DNA from: CAMCHP01 sp036835325
GTDB lineage: Bacteria > Bacteroidota > Bacteroidia > Flavobacteriales_D > Sanyastnellaceae
DNA length: 64,000 nucleotides
NCBI GenBank assembly: GCA_036835325.1
Contig: DAITMF010000004.1
Location: 31,248-95,247 of the forward strand
Direction: 5' to 3'
The position numbers and the translations under genes are program-made. Below are positions 1 through 9,726 of this stretch, one piece after another. Within the stretch, counting starts at the first letter, position 1; each line of letters starts with the position of its first letter. The notes under the pieces are model-generated. The model was not told where the DNA came from and did no database searches. It worked only from the letters and a program-made list of their open reading frames with translations.

Positions 1-467
1 TCGTTGATGGAAAGGGTTTGGTTGGTGAGCGTAACGTTGGTGATTTGGGCGTCAGAAAGGTCGGTTCGGTTGGCATAAAACGCGTAGGGTACCGAAAGCA
101 GTTGCGATGTGCCAAGTAGATCGAAGAGACCGTTGCCTGTTTCGGCTTGCACGCGCAAGAAGTAGTTGGTTGCTCCCCAGTTGATGTTGGCAAATGCGGT
201 GGAGTTTCCACCTCCGGTGGATGTCCCTTGACCAATTACGAGATCAAACAACCCGAAGGCATCGGTGGTGACGAGGTGGTCTTCTTCCCACATGAGCAGT
301 CCCGTGGCGGAATTCGCCAAGATGCCGATGCGCACCACCACGTCAGAATCGGCGATGGGGGCAGCTTCGCTGTTGCGTATAACCGCTTGGTAGCTGATAC
401 CTGCGGGTGCTTGAGCGCTTGCTACCACGGCAACAAGTGCGAAAAGTGCTCCGAATAAATACTTCAT
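1..467 (-). CDS. Surface/secreted protein, partial (C-terminus outside window)
   Basis: The reading frame starts at ATG 467-465 and runs open through the window edge, so only about the first 155 residues are present. It begins with a signal peptide (MKYLFGALFALVAVVASAQA). The following block has the pattern GISYQAVIRN, GLFDLVIGQG, INWGATNYFLRVQ and LLGTSQLLSVPYAFYA. This is the conserved N-terminal module of Bacteroidota secreted proteins that usually carry collagen-like or tail-fibre-like C-terminal parts. I infer export across the inner membrane and surface display, but the part that would show a T9SS sorting domain is missing. A weak -7-like element (TAATTTCA) lies upstream. The family is clear; the function is unknown. 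Confidence 0.75.
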   Translation of the reverse strand, partial: MKYLFGALFALVAVVASAQAPAGISYQAVIRNSEAAPIADSDVVVRIGILANSATGLLMWEEDHLVTTDAFGLFDLVIGQGTSTGGGNSTAFANINWGATNYFLRVQAETGNGLFDLLGTSQLLSVPYAFYANRTDLSDAQITNVTLTNQTLSIN

Positions 468-582
468 AGTGACTGCCTGGAGTTCACTGTGAAATTAGCT
501 TAGGGGCATTCGCTGCAATGTGGCACACCGATTTAGATTTGAACGTTCACGGGTGAATAACAGCCACTTGCCGAGACGGTGC

Positions 583-1242
583 TCATTCAGGCAAGTAGGG
601 TGCAATGCGAGGTTTAAGGTCGTTGTACAGCACACCGAGTTTCACGCGCAGGCGCATTTCCCATATTGGCGCGGTGAATTGCTGGTCAATTTGTTTGTTG
701 TTCTTGAGCATGAGTCGGATGCCGCCTCCGCCGCCTACGGCGAAATACCTCAAGAAGTGGTAATCAACAATCACTCCGGTTTCGTAGAGCACGATGCTGC
801 CGCGGTTGAACGCATCGCGCGGACTTTCATCGGCTCGAAACTCACGCGAACGTCCGTATCCGAGTACAAAAGGGAAGGTGAGTTCCCAGTTCTTTCGGGC
901 CACGGCCGAGTACTCGAAGTAGGTTGCGATGTAGTTCATGCGGAGTTCACGCGACTCTTCGACACCGTTATCGAACCTGAAGTCGTAGGTATCGCCGTGG
1001 CGCATCCAGTGGTAGGCGAGCCCCATGTTAACACGACGGCCGAAGCTCACGCCGGCTTTGACGCCGTAGGTGCGAATGGGTCGTCCGGTGATGAACGCAT
1101 TGCGTGTTGCGAGGTTTCCGGTAAGCTTCGGTGGTTGGGCAAAGCTTTCTCGCAAACTGTCGGCCAGGTTGTAATTGCTCGGTTGTGCCAAGGCGCATCC
1201 CATCCATCCGAAAAAAAAGAAGAGCAAAAAGAAAGTCCGCAT
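583..1242 (-). CDS. Small outer-membrane beta-barrel-like protein
   Basis: Encodes 219 residues from ATG 1242-1240; the longer frame would need a TTG start at 1251. The first 21 residues (MRTFFLLFFFFGWMGCALAQ) form a signal peptide. The rest alternates hydrophobic and polar residues with many aromatic residues and glycines (GVKAGVSFGRRVNMGLAYHW, YFAVGGGGGIRLML), as in outer-membrane barrels of about eight strands. A -7 box TATATTTG lies at 1266-1259 on the minus strand, 16 nt before the ATG. The promoter and signal-peptide region is partly duplicated at 5584-5650. I recognise no specific family. An antisense frame covers the same DNA but looks like a shadow. Confidence 0.7.
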   Translation of the reverse strand: MRTFFLLFFFFGWMGCALAQPSNYNLADSLRESFAQPPKLTGNLATRNAFITGRPIRTYGVKAGVSFGRRVNMGLAYHWMRHGDTYDFRFDNGVEESRELRMNYIATYFEYSAVARKNWELTFPFVLGYGRSREFRADESPRDAFNRGSIVLYETGVIVDYHFLRYFAVGGGGGIRLMLKNNKQIDQQFTAPIWEMRLRVKLGVLYNDLKPRIAPYLPE

Positions 1243-1359
1243 CCTTGACAATTCATGCCAAATATACGGACCACAAAAGTCGTACCACGCTTTGTTTCAT
1301 TTTCAAACCCTGCGCTCGCATTGAGAAGCACAGCGTGAGAACTGTACTTTTTTATACCG

Positions 1360-4083
1360 TCACTGAACGATGACCAATCGCTTTCGTACCACAGCGTGAT
1401 CAGACGTTAATTCAACGAAGTATGTACCCGCCGCCATCGCAGTCATCGTGATGTGCAGCGCGTTTGGGGTGTTGGGTTCAATGAGGGCATTTACGATTTT
1501 CCCCATGGCATCGTACACGCGTACCGTGTACGAAACTGCATTTGCAGAGGTAAGAACTGTGAATGCACCGTTGCTCGGATTGGGGTAAATGACGACTGAG
1601 TCGCCGTGAATGCGCTCTTCAACCGTATCGGGTATGAAACTGAAAGGATCTGATCTTCGCGCACACCCATTGCTTTCAACCACCTCTACCGAATAGTCTC
1701 CGGGCGCAGTGGGCAGTAAGAACTGATTGGTGGCACCTTCAATGGGCTCATTGTTGAAGAACCATTGATAGCCTTCAAACTGACCGGTGGTTAACACGCC
1801 ACCTGTGAATTCAATGACCGGAAGTGCGATGCTCAACATCGTCAACTGGGTAATGACCAAGCTGTCACAGCCGTTAGTGGTGGTGAAGGTGTCGGCGTAT
1901 GAACCACCGGTAAACTGCCACCCTCCGCCAACGAATAGCGAGTCGCCTTGGCACAGGTTAGCCGAAGTGTTCACTATCACGGGTGGCAAAAGTGATAACG
2001 TGGTTGTGATCACTGAATCACAGCTTCCCGGGGTCACAATCACATCGGTGTAAACCCCGGGTGTATTCTGCCATGCCCCGCCTGCAAAGAGGCTATCGCC
2101 CTGACAAATCGCTGCGCTCGTATTTACTGCAATTTGACTGTCGACCGTAAGGGTTGTTTGCACTTGTACCGTGCAGCCTTCCGCATTGGTGATGAAGTCA
2201 GTGTACACACCTGACTGAGTTTGGTTGGCCCCGCCGAGGAAGATGCTCTGTCCTTGGCAGATCGATTCGGTCGCCGTTTGTGTTTGGGGAGGGGTTACCG
2301 TGAGTGTAGTTTCGATGGTGATTTGGCACCCGTCAGGGTCAGTCTCGGTATCGGTGTACACTCCTGATGTAGTTTGGTTTGCGCCGCCCACGAAGTAGCT
2401 TTGTCCGGCGCAAATGGTCACTGCCTCAGGAATTACGACGTTCGAATCGATAATCAAGGTAGTGACTACAACCGCTTCGCAGCCATCGGGCCCGGTGAAG
2501 GTGTCAGAGTACTGTCCGGGCTGGGTTTGGTTTGCGCCACCGACAAAGTAGCTTTGACCGGGACAAATTGTAACGGTTTCTGTGGTGATGGGCGCCGGCA
2601 GGATGCTCAGGTTGGTCACCACCACCGAATCGCAGCCGTTGATTGAGGTGAACACTTCGGTGTAATTGCCGGGAGTGTTTTGCACCCCACCTGCCAAGAA
2701 GATGCTTCCACCTTGGCACACTTGGGCTGTCGCATTGACCAAAATTGGGGCGAGCACGGTCAATTGTGTTGTCACAACAGAATCACATCCACCCGTAGAG
2801 AAGAAGGTATCGATATAGGTGCCCGAGGTGGTTTGGTTCGCGCCTCCGACAAAGAGTGATTCGCCGTTGCACAAGGTGACTGATTGACCGGTTTGTATGG
2901 TTGATTGCACGCTGAGCGTAGTCACCACGGTCGAATCGCAGCCTTGTACCGTTTGAAAGACATCGGTGTAGACACCCGCTTGGGTTTGGTTGGCGCCACC
3001 TAGGAGAATGCTTTGCCCTTGGCAGATGGTGGTGGTTTGGTTGATGGTGAAGACCGGGTTCACCGTCAAGGTTAGGGTCTCGGTTTCACACGTTGGCCCG
3101 AGGCATTGTGTAAGGGTGAGGGTGCGATTGCCCGAAGGGTTCCAGTTTACGTTGACGTTGGGTGTGCCTTGACCACTTACGACCGCCCCATTGGTGGCAG
3201 TCCACACGTAGGTACTGCCTCCGGTTGCGGGGGTAGAATAGCCGATTCCGGTGAGGTTGTCGCCTTGGCACAACTGCGTGGGCCCATTGATTTGCGCGCT
3301 TAATCCGGTGATGGTGGTATCCATGTTGACGACAACACCGAATGCAGGACCCCAGTTGCTTTCTGCATCACGGGCACGCATCCAAAGTACATGCACGCCC
3401 TCCTCAACGGGTTGCGGAATAGCGCCACCACGAATGGCTTTGAGCGCTGCGTTAAAATTTCCGTTCAATGCGAGCATTGCAGTTCCGTTTCCAGGGCCCG
3501 GGTCGTTGTCGAAATAGTACTCCGCCGCGGTAACTCTGATGTCGCGCACGGTTGAAATCGCAGGTTCAATGCTTACCACCATCGAGAACAAGGGCCCCCA
3601 GTTATTTTCTGCGTCGCGCACCCGGATATTCAATGTATGAATGCCCACGTCGGGCACCGTTATTGCCTCATTGACCATGAGTTCGATTGCGGCGTCGATG
3701 TTTCCGTCGAATGCAACAAATGCTGTTCCGTTGCCTGCACCGGGGTCATTGTCCCAGAAACTTTCACCGGCAGTAATTTGAATATCGCGAACGGTAACTA
3801 TGCTGGGTTCAATGTTCACTACGACCGAAAACACCGGACCCCAATTCATATTGAAGTCACGCACACGGATGTTGAAGGTATGCAGCCCTACAGGTAACAA
3901 TTCACTGTCAGACGCGATTAATTCCTCAATTGCATCACCAAAACTTGCATCGGCGGCCTGCATTGCGGTGCCATTGCCTTGACCGGGATCGGCATCCCAG
4001 AAATACTCAGCAGAAAGCACACCCTGCGCTTGACCGCCGAGCGAAACTAATAAAACCGTAAGAAAGCCTATAAATCGGAGCAT
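1360..4083 (-). CDS. T9SS cargo protein with two families of internal repeats
   Basis: Encodes 907 residues from ATG 4083-4081, which gives a signal peptide MLRFIGFLTVLLVSLGGQAQ; an upstream in-frame extension overlaps the preceding gene and is not needed. Three modules of about 82 residues follow, each with a motif like AEYFWDADPGQGNGTA and a W-G-P/A-F core (about 3300-4020). Next comes a PKD-like segment, then eight tandem repeats of exactly 51 residues (153 bp each, about 1836-3060), each with an N-terminal CxGxS, a GGA/W motif and a central GCDS or similar. Each repeat has two cysteines. The C-terminus has IYPNPSNGAFTV, a beta domain and a basic tail, a T9SS type A sorting domain. It is predicted to be exported and anchored or released at the surface. 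It follows the beta-helix gene by 10 bp, so the two are probably co-transcribed. Confidence 0.88.
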   Translation of the reverse strand: MLRFIGFLTVLLVSLGGQAQGVLSAEYFWDADPGQGNGTAMQAADASFGDAIEELIASDSELLPVGLHTFNIRVRDFNMNWGPVFSVVVNIEPSIVTVRDIQITAGESFWDNDPGAGNGTAFVAFDGNIDAAIELMVNEAITVPDVGIHTLNIRVRDAENNWGPLFSMVVSIEPAISTVRDIRVTAAEYYFDNDPGPGNGTAMLALNGNFNAALKAIRGGAIPQPVEEGVHVLWMRARDAESNWGPAFGVVVNMDTTITGLSAQINGPTQLCQGDNLTGIGYSTPATGGSTYVWTATNGAVVSGQGTPNVNVNWNPSGNRTLTLTQCLGPTCETETLTLTVNPVFTINQTTTICQGQSILLGGANQTQAGVYTDVFQTVQGCDSTVVTTLSVQSTIQTGQSVTLCNGESLFVGGANQTTSGTYIDTFFSTGGCDSVVTTQLTVLAPILVNATAQVCQGGSIFLAGGVQNTPGNYTEVFTSINGCDSVVVTNLSILPAPITTETVTICPGQSYFVGGANQTQPGQYSDTFTGPDGCEAVVVTTLIIDSNVVIPEAVTICAGQSYFVGGANQTTSGVYTDTETDPDGCQITIETTLTVTPPQTQTATESICQGQSIFLGGANQTQSGVYTDFITNAEGCTVQVQTTLTVDSQIAVNTSAAICQGDSLFAGGAWQNTPGVYTDVIVTPGSCDSVITTTLSLLPPVIVNTSANLCQGDSLFVGGGWQFTGGSYADTFTTTNGCDSLVITQLTMLSIALPVIEFTGGVLTTGQFEGYQWFFNNEPIEGATNQFLLPTAPGDYSVEVVESNGCARRSDPFSFIPDTVEERIHGDSVVIYPNPSNGAFTVLTSANAVSYTVRVYDAMGKIVNALIEPNTPNALHITMTAMAAGTYFVELTSDHAVVRKRLVIVQ

Positions 4084-4093
4084 GGATCTGGTG

Positions 4094-5362
4094 TTAGCGA
4101 TCGAAGGTGAAAGCACGAACATCCAATGTATTGCCCACGCGCACGTTGAAAGGATAAATGACATGGTACACACGCGCGGCCCCAGTATGCAGAGGGAAAA
4201 AATTATCCAAAGTAAACGACCCACCGTAGGCACCGGCATCGCCTGGACTCAAATCGAGATCATAGAACACGGGTGCCGGATTGCCTCCATCGATTGCTTC
4301 GGGAGAATTACTAAATGTGCCCGAGTCAATGTTGATTTGAATGTTCGAATTGAGCGTATTCAAGCTCGAAAAAGTAAAGCTGCCTGATGTTGGCACAGCC
4401 CAACCGGTTGAAAGGTGGTTATAGTAGAGATTCAATTGCGCACCGGAGCTTGAAATGGAGGCGATACCAACCGATTGGGATGCCAGTGAGCCCTCGACCA
4501 AAACGTTATTCATGGCCTCCCAAATACGGCCTGGACCAAGGTTGTTGAAGACAATCCCATAGGTGTTTGAACTCCCAGGAATTGCGCTAAACTCTCCGCG
4601 TAGTGTATTGTTCCAACACAAATTCGGAACAGACTGGTCATTCGACTCGACAATATTGATGCCTCTTGAGCGAAAACGGATATAATTGTTTCGCACATGA
4701 ACCGCTTGATTCCGCGTGCTAATATGCACTGCAGAACCACTCGTAACGCTGCTGCTTGAGGTTTCGAATACTTTATTCCCTAAGATATAACATGTGTCAT
4801 TTTGAAAAGCAGCAGTGGGCTGAACGACGCTAATTTTGTCGAGGGTGAGGTTATTGATAATATCATTGCCAATCACATTGCCATAAGCGATTAGAACTCG
4901 CCCGGCATCAAAACGTGAACCTACAATATCCGCATTGAAGGCTACATTCTGCAACGAAACTGAGCCTGATTCAAAATGGCTGTCGATTACCTGCACTTGA
5001 ATTGATCGAAAATCTGCAGTTCCCGGTCCTGTAGTTATGCTCCCAAAAGTATTGTTCATTCCGATGAACGAAACTTCCATTCCGGAGACCAAATTAATCT
5101 GATAGTCGCCTTGAACCACGAAAAAGTCGTCGTTTGCAAAGCTCAAAAATTGCAGTGATTTGTTAACGGTGATGTTTTCAATCCAAGGAACGTTTCCTGC
5201 TCGATTCTTGATGATAATGCGGTCACCATTTTGCGCGGCATTCACCGCTGCAGTAATGCTTGAAAAGGCAGGTGGCTGGCCAAATTCTTCGACGATACGG
5301 TCAACGGCGTGCAATTGGACAAAAGTCAACAATGCGAAGAAAAGCAGGGCAAAATGTTTCAT
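4094..5362 (-). CDS. Secreted right-handed beta-helix (parallel beta) protein
   Basis: Encodes 422 residues from ATG 5362-5360, which directly precedes a signal peptide MKHFALLFFALLTFVQLHA. The mature part is rich in short strands with N, G and V/I ladders (FSSITAAVNAAQNGDRIIIK, NDIINNLTLDKISVVQ, HVRNNYIRFRSRGINIVE), the pattern of pectate-lyase-like or NosD-like beta-helices. The opening segment resembles the start of DUF1565-type choice-of-anchor beta-helix proteins. No T9SS sorting domain is visible; the C-terminus is a short beta segment. It is first of a likely two-gene unit with the repeat protein 10 bp downstream, suggesting a shared surface role. The substrate, if any, is unknown. Confidence 0.75.
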   Translation of the reverse strand: MKHFALLFFALLTFVQLHAVDRIVEEFGQPPAFSSITAAVNAAQNGDRIIIKNRAGNVPWIENITVNKSLQFLSFANDDFFVVQGDYQINLVSGMEVSFIGMNNTFGSITTGPGTADFRSIQVQVIDSHFESGSVSLQNVAFNADIVGSRFDAGRVLIAYGNVIGNDIINNLTLDKISVVQPTAAFQNDTCYILGNKVFETSSSSVTSGSAVHISTRNQAVHVRNNYIRFRSRGINIVESNDQSVPNLCWNNTLRGEFSAIPGSSNTYGIVFNNLGPGRIWEAMNNVLVEGSLASQSVGIASISSSGAQLNLYYNHLSTGWAVPTSGSFTFSSLNTLNSNIQINIDSGTFSNSPEAIDGGNPAPVFYDLDLSPGDAGAYGGSFTLDNFFPLHTGAARVYHVIYPFNVRVGNTLDVRAFTFDR

Positions 5363-5743
5363 AGGATTTTCCTTGGTCGTTGGGGCACACATGGATGTGC
5401 AAGGCACGCCCGAAAGGTATGAAATATCGAAAACATAGTGAGCCCAAGCAGGTCGCAAAACCACGTGCGCGGGAGATGACGAACCTTTCAACGCTACGCT
5501 TTGCGAGCTATCTGCAATTCCAAATGCTAAACTGCAGAAATGGCCTTGGCTTTACCAACGGGGTTTCGGCAAACTCAGCCGGCACATCCATCCAAAAAAA
5601 GAGCAAAAAGAAAGTCCGTATCCTTGACAATTTATGTCAAAGATACGGACTGCAAGAAGTGCGCCTGAGTCTTACAACACAGTTACTGTAGCTATTAGAT
5701 GCCCCTGCATAGGTCCCGCATCGGTATCACAATTAAATGTGGC
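5363..5743. other. Intergenic stretch without an intact gene
   Basis: This 381-bp gap separates the beta-helix gene from the frameshifted lipoprotein. It holds the duplicated 5' fragment and palindrome (5584-5650) and a weak -7-like TACCTTTC on the minus strand near 5412-5419, about 50 bp before the beta-helix start. Short frames across it show no protein-like pattern. I see nothing else supportable. Confidence 0.6.
5584..5650 (-). repeat. Degenerate copy of the promoter/start region at 1201-1271, with a near-perfect palindrome
   Basis: About 67 bp matching 1201-1271 almost base for base apart from a few indels in the A-rich part and point changes. In the first copy this DNA is the -7 box, start codon and signal-peptide start of the beta-barrel gene. 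Here the start codon is ATA instead of ATG and the frame soon leaves the homologue, so it appears to be a dead 5' fragment. Positions 5614-5629 and 5635-5650 form an inverted repeat with 15 of 16 pairs and a 5-bp loop; the same dyad is eroded in the first copy. A -7 box TATCTTTG (5645-5638, minus) sits in one arm. Confidence 0.7.
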
Positions 5744-6384
5744 CTAGAATCTCAAATACGCCGGTAGCCATCCTGATGCTGGTAGGTAATCCATGTCTAC
5801 GACATTGAACGTTGAGTTGGCATTGTCACCGGTTTCCGACGAGTAGAAGTTGCCTTGACCATCCTCGTAGATCACGGTAACTTTCATTGTCGGGTCATTC
5901 CAATGTGAGTATAATTCCTTAGCGTAGTTCATACTACCCATTGTTAGGTAGGTCTCAAGCCACTCATTTGTACTGACGCCCGAGTTAGGATTGTAGGGTT
6001 TATGCCCGAAACTGTGCTAACCCGTTCATTAAGCCAATTTCCAAATTCATCCTCGCCCAAGTAGCGGTCAACCGAACCGCCTAGGTTGTAGAACGTGGTG
6101 ATTTCATCGGCACCTAAGTCACTCGACGTAGTGTTGCTCGATGTAACATCATTGCTTGTACCAATTGCAGTTCTTACCTGACCTGAAATGGGGTGAGTAA
6201 TCGAAAACTGGTAGATAGAATTCGCGGTAAGCGTAGTACCGCCACCGCCGCCACCGCCGCCACCGCCTCCTCCGCCATTGCCGCCTCCTCCACCGCCACC
6301 GGTGGGGGTTGTTACTTCATCGTCTTGGTTGCAACCGGCGAATACCAAGCCGACAACCAGTAAAATACATGTTAAATAGCGCAT
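5744..6384 (-). pseudogene. Poly-glycine-linker lipoprotein, frameshifted
   Basis: The first frame starts at ATG 6384-6382 with a lipoprotein signal (LVVGLVFAGC) and a poly-glycine linker of 7 G, one N and 13 G, followed by a soluble domain; it stops at 5944-5946. The downstream frame, ending at 5744, continues sensibly when entered near 6005-6020: it reads HKPYNPNSGVSTNEWLETYL and then MGSMNYAKELYSHWND. One upstream stop in that frame limits the junction to about 5995-6020. I infer a single gene of roughly 210 codons broken by a one- or two-base indel, either a genuine mutation or a sequencing error. The intact product would be an outer-membrane lipoprotein with a flexible tether. The domain is not recognised. 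Confidence 0.65.
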
Positions 6385-6426
6385 ACTAAATTGGTTTGTG
6401 CCCGAAGATACGGCAGCTCCAAAAGC

Positions 6427-6455
6427 AAAAACCCCGTCTCGCGACAGGGTTTTTT
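6427..6455 (-). terminator. Intrinsic terminator of the act-cta operon
   Basis: On the minus strand a stem (ACCCTGTC / GACGGGGT with loop GCGA and one mismatch) is flanked by A6 and followed by TTTTT, about 22 bp after the ctaD stop. The A/T flanks would let it work in both directions, but the adjoining upstream gene on the plus strand is absent. Confidence 0.75.
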
Positions 6456-6476
6456 ACGGTAAACGCATTTCGAAGA

Positions 6477-8240
<1,764 letters not shown>

Positions 8241-8260
8241 GTTCGGATCTTAAACGGTCA

Positions 8261-9706
8261 TTATTGTTGTTTCAGTGCGGCTGTGATGGTTTCACCCTCA
8301 GTGGCAACTTCGGTTGCCTCAACAGAAGTACCTTCACTGGATGGTTCTACTTCACTGCCCTCTTCAGGCTTTTGAACATAGAAGGTATCGAGTTGTTCAA
8401 GCCAAGCCTTATATTGTTCTTCTGTTTCCACAACAATCTTCATTTGCATGTTAAAGTGCGCAGCACCGCACACTTTGTTGCAGAGAAGAACGAAGTCGAA
8501 ATCTTCATCACCGGTGATTAAGCGCATGCTATCGGTGGTGATTGTTGGGGTCATTTTGAATCGGGTTGGTACACCCGGTACGCAGTTCATTTGCGCTCGG
8601 AAGTGCGGCATGTATGCCGAGTGAATCACGTCGCGTGAACGGAAGACGAACTCAACTTCTTTGCCTACCGGTAAGTGGAACTCACCCTTGATGACTTTGT
8701 CATCTTTTCCGGCTTCCCATGCAGCAACTCCGGTATCGAAGTTAAACTCTTCCAGCTCCATGATGCGTTGCACGTGGCGGTCAAGGCGCTTCAGCTTTTC
8801 ACGACGCGTTTTAATGGCTGCATCTGTAAGAATGACAACCTTATCTGAGGCGAACATCGATCCAATCTCAGCCAGACGCTTTTCAAGGTTGGCTTTGAGC
8901 TCAGGACTCATACCGTGGTCATGGTCGGCATGGTCACCGTGGTCTCCATGATCATGGTCGTGATGAGCGCCGGCTTGAAGTTGTTTTTCGATGCTGGCTT
9001 TTTCATCGAGGAGCAAACCGCGCTCGTAGGCCAACTCTTGTTGGAGCTTGGCGCGCGACTCGTTGATTTCGGCGAGGCTTTCAGCCATTCCGTCTTTCGT
9101 TACGATACCAAGCGGGTTAGTAGGGGTGATCAAGTTGTAGCTTGACACACCAAACTCACCGTCATTGCCGGCGTAGCGAGCCGTCCAGTCAAACTGTTTT
9201 GAGTAGATTTCTACCCGCAGCGCATCGTCAGCAGCCACACCGGTCATGTCGTTCCAAGTGCGAAGACCGTAGATAATAATCACGGCAAGGACGATTGAAG
9301 GAATGACTGTCCAAATCAACTCCAAACGGTTGTCGTGCGGGAAGAACTTCGCTTTGCGGTCTTTGCGGTAGTAGTACTTCGACGCGAAGTAGAACAACAG
9401 CGTATTCACTACGAAGAACACCGATACGATAATAATCATGTTAAAGCCCATGAGGGTATCAACCGATTCACCGTGCGCTGAGGCTGAAGTAGGGAGGTAA
9501 TCACCATACGCTACAAACAGGTAAATAACACCTGCGTAGAAGAGCACCATGAATACAATCCAGAGTGCAGCATTGAGGCGGTTGTCGGCGTAAGAGATTT
9601 CTTCCTCTTTCGTCTTCCGCAACTTAGCGGTGAGTTCGTACACACGCGCCAATTGGGCTACGGCTACGATACCCACAACAACCACCAAGAGAATAAGAAG
9701 CTTCAT
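8261..9706 (-). CDS. ctaC: Cytochrome c oxidase subunit II with His-rich insertion
   Basis: Carries the binuclear CuA centre that receives electrons from cytochrome c and passes them to subunit I. There are an N-terminal hydrophobic segment and further membrane helices before residue 155, then the periplasmic cupredoxin domain. CuA ligands are seen in LLCNKVCGAAHFNMQM (two Cys, His, Met) with the upstream His in VIHSAYMPHFRAQM. At 481 residues it is longer than usual. The extra length is a charged, probably coiled-coil insertion at about residues 205-320, splitting the domain after YSKQFDWTARYAG, with a His/Asp run (residues about 248-267: HHDHDHGDHGDHADHDHG). The C-terminus ends in an acidic, Thr/Glu-rich tail. 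Lies between actF and ctaD in the operon. Confidence 0.95.
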   Translation of the reverse strand: MKLLILLVVVVGIVAVAQLARVYELTAKLRKTKEEEISYADNRLNAALWIVFMVLFYAGVIYLFVAYGDYLPTSASAHGESVDTLMGFNMIIIVSVFFVVNTLLFYFASKYYYRKDRKAKFFPHDNRLELIWTVIPSIVLAVIIIYGLRTWNDMTGVAADDALRVEIYSKQFDWTARYAGNDGEFGVSSYNLITPTNPLGIVTKDGMAESLAEINESRAKLQQELAYERGLLLDEKASIEKQLQAGAHHDHDHGDHGDHADHDHGMSPELKANLEKRLAEIGSMFASDKVVILTDAAIKTRREKLKRLDRHVQRIMELEEFNFDTGVAAWEAGKDDKVIKGEFHLPVGKEVEFVFRSRDVIHSAYMPHFRAQMNCVPGVPTRFKMTPTITTDSMRLITGDEDFDFVLLCNKVCGAAHFNMQMKIVVETEEQYKAWLEQLDTFYVQKPEEGSEVEPSSEGTSVEATEVATEGETITAALKQQ

Positions 9707-9726
9707 GACCTATGGTTTGAATACGG

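Noticed and set aside
520..1248. 242-codon plus-strand frame opposite the beta-barrel gene at 583-1242
   Set aside because: The minus-strand product has a signal peptide, barrel pattern and promoter; the plus frame has none of these.
1836..3060. 153-bp DNA repeats as a mobile or CRISPR structure
   Set aside because: They are in-frame protein repeats of a secreted protein.
4084..5491. Upstream extensions of the two secreted-protein frames (to 4239 and 5491)
   Set aside because: Clear signal peptides begin at 4083 and 5362; the extensions overlap a neighbour or noncoding DNA without protein pattern.
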